64,000 bases of DNA from Cloeon dipterum (lineage: Eukaryota; Arthropoda; Insecta; Ephemeroptera; Baetidae). Position 1 is the stretch's first letter; each line of letters starts with the position of its first letter. Shown here piece after piece: positions 58,801-64,000 of this stretch. Made by a program: the position numbers and the translations under genes. The notes beneath the pieces were generated by a model. That model saw only the letters and a list, made by a program, of their open reading frames with translations. It had not been told where the DNA came from and ran no database searches. The stretch spans positions 17,784,501 through 17,848,500 of the forward strand of contig NC_088787.1 of the NCBI RefSeq assembly GCF_949628265.1, written 5' to 3'.

Positions 58801-61800
58801 GGCTTCTGCGATGCCGCAGAGTTGGCAGAGGAGGCAGTCGCTGCATTGTGAGCAGCCTTGACTTTGGATGCGAGGTGCTTGGCCACTTTGTCCTTTGGCT
58901 TGGGTCCTTTGCGTTTCTTGACCCACGGGTCAGCGTCCGAGTCACTGTCTTCGTCAAATGGATTAAAGTCATCAGAGTTTGACTCCTCTTCTGAGTGTTC
59001 CTCACTCTCGGAGTCATCTGATGACGAGATCTTGAATTCTGAACCACTGCTACGAGCGTCGCTTCCAGACTCAGAATCCATGCGAACTCTCTTGTTCGCC
59101 TTGGCAGCCGCACGACGCACTGAAAATTAAGAACAAACTGATTTCTACTCCTTTGATAACAGCCATTAGAACTTACATGGTTTGCGTTTGTTTCCACTGC
59201 TGCTTCCAGCCTGCGGATCGTCATCAGTCGCGGGAGGAAGCCCTCCATTGGCTGACTTTGACGGAGGCTCAATACCAAGGAGACGCTGGATTCTGTTCCT
59301 GTCTGGAGCAGGGAAGTGTTTCTCCACCAGAGTTTGCATGACACCCCTGATTAAATAGGTGTAAATTCTCCAATAGGCACGAACAAGTGGAAAAAAACTC
59401 ACTTGGCTGTGGAAACAAAGTCAGAAAGCTCTCCATCATCTTTCTCCAGCTGTTCAAGAGTCCTTGCCTCTCCAGTGCTCTGCAGACCAATGACCACACA
59501 TTTGCCATACTTGATAGCCTCCCTATGACAGACATGCCATTTAAGTTATCCTTTTAAATAGAAAGCAACAATAAAGCCTCACCTAGCAAGTTGGACAGCA
59601 TGGCTGACTTTAGCAGCAATGCAGAGGTACTTGAAGAAACGCTGGTGGGATGACCAAAATTGACCCCACATAGTCTTCTTCATGCGCTGCTCAGCGTCCA
59701 CCAGCTCAGCCGCGTCCTGGAATTTTCGCATGGCCTCTACCCACAGCTTTACTGACTGGTCATACACGTTCATGAACTTGTCAGTGAGTTTGACCTCTTC
59801 GATTTTAAACGACACGCCATGGAAGGAGAGCTGCCGAGCGATGTACATGCCTGGGGAAAGCAAGCAACAGTCAATATTTAAATTAGTTTTCTGATAGCCA
59901 CGGTTTTTTCAGGGTTTGCAGTTTTGTCCAGCCTGGTTTTGGCGGTTTTAACACTGCCGCTTTTTTTCGCGAGAAAAAGCGAGATGTGTCAGGTTTTTTT
60001 CTGGGTTATGGCAAACAAATGATTTTTTTGTGTTCTTAACAAATTACCAAGATATTGCAAGTTTAGACGATGGAATATGTATTCAACACCAACGGCGCAC
60101 AACTATTTCCAGCGTTTATATGATCTATTGAACAATGAAAATCTCGAGTTCTTAGGCAGTAATATTTTTTAGACAATATACAGAGATTATTATTTTTATT
60201 ATTTAATTAGGCAACCGGCTCTTGTTGGTTTTGTGGATAAAGTTAGTAGATAAATTACTCGTCGTGTTTCATTCAACCGACACCTACTCCTCCAACTGTT
60301 TCTCTTTGAAAACTAATATATGGAATAATTCATAAATTTTCCATCTACATGAAATTAATTGCAGTATAGTGGGGGTAACTTATTTTTAATCAAATACAAT
60401 GGTTCGGGCGGTTAATTCAGAATACTTCCAGGAAAAAACCACTTGACATTCTTTTTGTCAGTTGTCCGCCCTTGCGAATTGCTTTTAAGTAATAATACCT
60501 CTCAGCTTCATATCCATGGCAACGATTTCCATTGCGCCCACGCCACGCTTTTCCACTGCCAAGATGAAGTCATTGAACTCTCTGAATGGAGATCCTTCGC
60601 CCCACATTCCTAGGCGGACCATGTAAGCCATGTTTCGTGGCTCAGATGCACCAGTGGCTGATGCGTAAACCACCCTGGCTTTTGGCAGTCGCTTCTGAAT
60701 TTCCAGCACGGTCAAGCCTGTCTTGGTGGGTTTGGATGAGCCGACTGGGCAAAGATTCTTGGCACGGTGACACTCATCAAAGATGATCTAAATTACTGGA
60801 TTAAGGAAAATCACATGGATTACAAGGATCACGAAATCTCAACCTAAAAATGAGTAAATTAGCATTATGAAAGGATACACATCCATCGAAGTCTTCTCCA
60901 CACCACTGAACAAGTTGCTTCAGGCGAGATTTATATTTTCCACCGCTCTGGTTTGACTCTCCAATCAATGCAGAATATGTAGAGAAAATTACACCTTTCT
61001 TGACATTATTGTTGACTGGAGAAGAGATCTTGGCATATTTAAGTTTGTTTAATGCATACACTTCAATCTTGGATGCACCAATGTCTCGCAAATCCCTTTC
61101 TGAATCATATCTGAAAATATTTGGTCATACTCATTAATTAAATATATAAATGAACATGTTCATAGACACGTACTTAAGGTCATTGGAGACCGAGATCCAA
61201 AGAGCTTTCTTTCTACCACGTATGTAGTTTTCATAAATGATTCCAGCGATAGTCCTGCCCTTGCCAACGCCAGCACCATCACCAATTAGGAATCCTGCCC
61301 TAGAACCATCTGGTAAGAAGTGGGTGTGTTGCTGTGATGCATAAATAATGGCTTCCAGCTGCAGTGCTGAAAGGGATCCAGTCCTGATGGTTTCGTCAGG
61401 AATTTGCAACTCATAAAAGACATCTGTGGGTGCCACAGATGACAGTGATGCGGTTTCCACCACAGGGTCTGGGTGCTTTTTGCCAACCTTGGCTAAAATA
61501 TGCAAAATAAAGTTTGCAATTAAACCATCAGTTAGACATTGCATATGAATTATTACATTTTGTAGGCATGTAGTCAGCATATGTTTCCGCAACTCCCATT
61601 TCTTCTTCTTCCTCTGCAGCTTCTTCTTCATCCAGAGGTCCTTTAGGCTCTGCTTTTGGCCACGCTTTTGGTCCTCCTGGTCCCCATGCGCCCATGTTCA
61701 TCAATTGCTGCAAGACTGGACCATTTGGCAAATGGGACCCCGATGCAAACATGAAAGGATTTAAAATTGATGCACCAAGCGAGCCATATTCAAATGCTGT

Positions 61801-62901
61801 GAGGGAAAAAAAGATTTATAAACCTGCTGAAAACTCCAAACCAAAATTTACTCTGTTGTAATAGTTGAGCAGGATTCATGCCTGCAAACAGGCTTTGTGG
61901 ACCAAACAGTGCCTGGTGGTTAAACTGGCCTCCAAAGGGCATCTGTGGTGGCATTGGTAGCCCACCTCCTGGCGCTGGTGGTAACTTCAGTGTCTCAAAC
62001 CCTCCTGCTTTTGGATCTTTGGTTACTAGTCCTAGTTTTGAACCGGTGGGTCCGATTCCGCCCTCTTGCTTGATGTCATCCAATTTTAATGGATCTGTTT
62101 TCAGTGCATCCAGGTCTTTACCACCTCCTGCAAATATCGAGAGGTAATATAGTTATACTTCAATTAGCAATCAGATAAATTCATAAAAGCTGGAAAATCA
62201 TTTCTGCTTGAATTGATTTTGATTAAATCAAAGTTTTTCACACCAACCTGGTACTTCAATTTTGTCTGGATCTTCATCAAAATCGCTATCTGAAGAAGAC
62301 TCTGACTCCATCTTATAAGTGCTCTTCCGAGACAACTGAAATTAAATTCATATTATTACTGTGTATGATACATACATACATACATACACGTGCAGTCTCA
62401 TTGCTATTACATGAGGAAGCTTATGCGCCCCCCGAATTTATTGATCGGCCGCCATTTCGTGATCGGCCCCCTTGGGAATCACCTTTGACCTGAATCAGGG
62501 GCTTCTGGGACACTCAAATGAAGTGCCCCTGAGACCCTGGGGCCTTAGCTAAAACCACAATCATCGAACACCGGCTCAAAAAATTGCATAACCCAAGCGC
62601 CAGATACAAAAAAAATACGAAAAAATCGGGAATTCCTGTTTGTTTAACTATAGTATTCCCATTAATGTTAAATTAAGACTTGTTTAGTTCACCTGTGATT
62701 CCCAGGAGGGATCCCTAACCCCTTGAACAAATCCTCAAAACCTTTTTCAACTGCGGATGCAACGAATTTTTTCGAGTGTGCGACTAACGCAATCTACTAT
62801 GCCCGTATATAAGTAAATTTCGTCTCGATTTCAGTTTAAATTATCAATCAAATGAAGCAAAAACTAATCAAAATACTTACCGTGCGCTTTGGACGAGGCA
62901 T
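55841..62901 (-). CDS. sno: Protein strawberry notch
   Basis: Nuclear DExH helicase-like regulator that links Notch and EGFR signalling in Drosophila eye and wing development. Sixteen coding exons: 62881-62901, 62248-62335, 61852-62127, 61557-61796, 61174-61492, 60879-61110, 60499-60787, 59583-59850, 59403-59522, 59177-59346, 58602-59119, 58302-58541, 57130-57777, 56706-56849, 56339-56648 and 55841-55926; 1322 aa. A Pro/Gly/Met-rich N-terminus is followed by the AAA_34-type ATPase domain with Walker [12 protein letters not shown] (279-289), DECH box (396-399) and SATG. An acidic Ser-rich insert (about 680-760) precedes the C-terminal helicase lobe with [11 protein letters not shown] (917-927) and the conserved SBNO block starting [20 protein letters not shown]. 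Full length for the family. The first exon has only seven codons. Exon 6 has two possible donors two bases apart; only the site at 60878 keeps frame. Confidence 0.97.
57953..58232. repeat. Perfect 138-bp-arm palindrome in sno intron 12
   Basis: Arms 57953-58090 and 58095-58232 are exact reverse complements by direct letter comparison, separated by four bases (CATT). The structure lies wholly inside the 524-bp intron between exons 12 and 13. The pre-mRNA could fold into a very long hairpin in either orientation. It has no ORF of note. It could be a foldback transposon copy, a local inverted duplication or an assembly artefact. Confidence 0.95.
62368..62389. repeat. (ATAC)n microsatellite
   Basis: About five tandem ATAC units in sno intron 1, just before exon 2 in transcription order. 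Confidence 0.85.
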
Positions 62902-62954
62902 TTCTTACTGGAACCTTTATCGAGAAGACAAAATTGGCAGACCTAAGTGCGGAG

Positions 62955-63258
62955 CAGCCCCTGCTCACTCATATGGCGCGAAAATGCGCCAGCTAAGAAG
63001 TTCTGCAGCCACACACAGGTGGCAGGTCGATAGCTTTTTAAGCCAATCAGAGGCCGTCTCGGAGTTTGTTGCCTGTTACGCCCACGAAAAACTCCGCACA
63101 TACGCCCCTCTTCTCCTCCCTCTGCCCGTGGGCGTAACCGGCAACAAACTCCGAGACGGCCTCTGATTGGCTTAAAAAGCTATCGACCTGCCACCTGTGT
63201 GTGGCTGCAGAACTTCTTAGCTGGCGCATTTTCGCGCCATATGAGTGAGCAGGGGCTG
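62955..63258. repeat. 132-bp-arm inverted repeat upstream of sno
   Basis: Arms 62955-63086 and 63127-63258 are reverse complements with a single mismatch (t near 63074 in the left arm against the corresponding base in the right), around a 40-bp loop. Each arm contains a CCAAT-type box (AGCCAATCAG in one, CTGATTGGCT in the other) and GC-rich sequence. It lies 54-357 bp upstream of the sno start codon, so it is either promoter or 5' UTR. Confidence 0.95.
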
Positions 63259-63420
63259 GTGCGGAGCCAAAGTGTTTTTTATTTATTTAGCTAGCACGCA
63301 CAGCTGCCATCTTGCGGGAGAACGGACCAATCAGAGAGAAGCCCCCAAAGCTATTTAAAAATGTGCGGCGTTACCACATCGACCAATAAGCAGCCGCGAT
63401 CGTGAATTGGAAAATTAAAA
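63259..63420 (-). promoter_or_regulatory. Probable sno core promoter region
   Basis: Contains CAAGATGGC on the minus strand (plus GCCATCTTG, 63306-63314), the classic YY1-type element found close to transcription starts of housekeeping genes, plus two further CCAAT boxes (GACCAATCAG near 63326 and GACCAATAAG near 63380). A TATTTAAAA-like stretch lies near 63352. If transcription starts here, the inverted repeat at 62955-63258 would be part of the 5' UTR. Motifs are observed; promoter use is inference. Confidence 0.4.
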
Positions 63421-64000
63421 ATTACGGATGTCATTGCTTAAAACGTTGAATAAAATAAGGAAAATGCATGTTTTTTTCATATGAATGTCATCATAAATCT
63501 CTCTGTTCTCTGTTGTTTAATTTCCTATATCCATTTTCTTTTCCTTAATCATGGACTTCTTTTATCCTTCTAAAATTTATCCTTTGTTAAACAAATATGA
63601 ACCCCCCTTGTGCCACCCTTATGCAACATCGCATTAATCGCGATGAGGTATAATGTTGTATGTATTTCTGAATTTTGATTCAAGTCTGCGAATCCTTAAT
63701 TTATGTTGCGACTCTCACGCATATATGCAGGCATCTTTGTTCATTAAAAAATCCGACAAAATGTTAAACAATTGAGAAAAAATATGAATCTGATCCAAAT
63801 TTAAAATTTCTATCCGATATCAAATACAAAATGGAAGAAACAAAACGTTTTGCTCCAGGAGTCCCTATGGTATAATGAACTATGTATAATATATGCAAAA
63901 AATTGCCTTATTTAACTAGATAGTTATAGTTTTCTCATTTTTTGTATAGCTCGCAAGATCAAAATATTTTGGAAACATTTTATTAAAGGTCTTAGAGAAA
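63421..64000. other. AT-rich end of window
   Basis: No supported gene, RNA or repeat structure in the last 580 bases. Confidence 0.5.

Noticed and set aside
60879..60880. Alternative donor for sno exon 6 two bases earlier (GTGTAT)
   Set aside because: Using it shifts the frame and gives a stop near the DECH box; the GTATCC donor restores the conserved DFDGC-IIFDECH reading.
62852..63229. Near-identical peptides read from opposite strands upstream of sno
   Set aside because: They arise because the inverted repeat contains the same sequence on both strands; not evidence of a gene.
1..64000. CRISPR arrays, operons, prophage or bacterial mobile elements
   Set aside because: The window is intron-rich eukaryotic DNA; no regularly spaced direct repeats or bacterial gene organisation are present.

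Overview
This window is nuclear DNA from an intron-rich animal, almost certainly an arthropod and most likely an insect. The sequence shows GT/AG introns, long AT-rich noncoding stretches and a tropomyosin gene with the arthropod alternative-exon layout. Its unusual head exon suggests an insect-type atypical Tm1 isoform. No bacterial, phage, CRISPR, rRNA or tRNA features were found. The species cannot be read from the sequence alone.

Layout: (1) 1.6-14.0 kb, + strand: a bestrophin chloride-channel gene in 11 coding exons (678 aa), behind a GA-rich upstream region. (2) 15.7-18.3 kb, + strand: a secreted coiled-coil C-type lectin-domain protein in 10 coding exons (408 aa). (3) 19.5-37.6 kb, - strand: one tropomyosin gene with three alternative N-terminal beginnings, two versions each of exons 4 and 5, three of exon 7, and four alternative last exons. 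(4) 37.6-47.5 kb: about 10 kb with no gene that I can support. (5) 47.5-49.7 kb, - strand: an MRG15/MORF4L1 chromatin gene in 10 exons (334 aa). (6) 51.4-55.4 kb, + strand: an SLC36-type amino-acid transporter in 9 coding exons (505 aa), with a probable 5' UTR intron. (7) 55.8-62.9 kb, - strand: strawberry notch in 16 coding exons (1322 aa), convergent with the transporter. (8) To 64 kb: the strawberry notch upstream region.

All exon joins were worked out by hand from splice sites and reading phase, and every gene closes in frame from ATG to stop. The genes are unrelated neighbours: ion transport, a secreted lectin-like protein, cytoskeleton, chromatin, amino-acid transport and Notch/EGFR-linked transcription. 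Nothing suggests a shared pathway.

The most unusual structures are two long inverted repeats linked to strawberry notch. One is a perfect 138-bp-arm palindrome inside an intron. The other is a 132-bp-arm inverted repeat with one mismatch, just upstream of the start codon, that duplicates CCAAT-type boxes. A smaller MITE-like inverted repeat lies in an MRG15 intron. The tropomyosin gene also carries a strongly divergent third version of exon 7, exactly the same length as its two siblings, and a probable atypical (kinesin-adaptor type) tropomyosin head exon.
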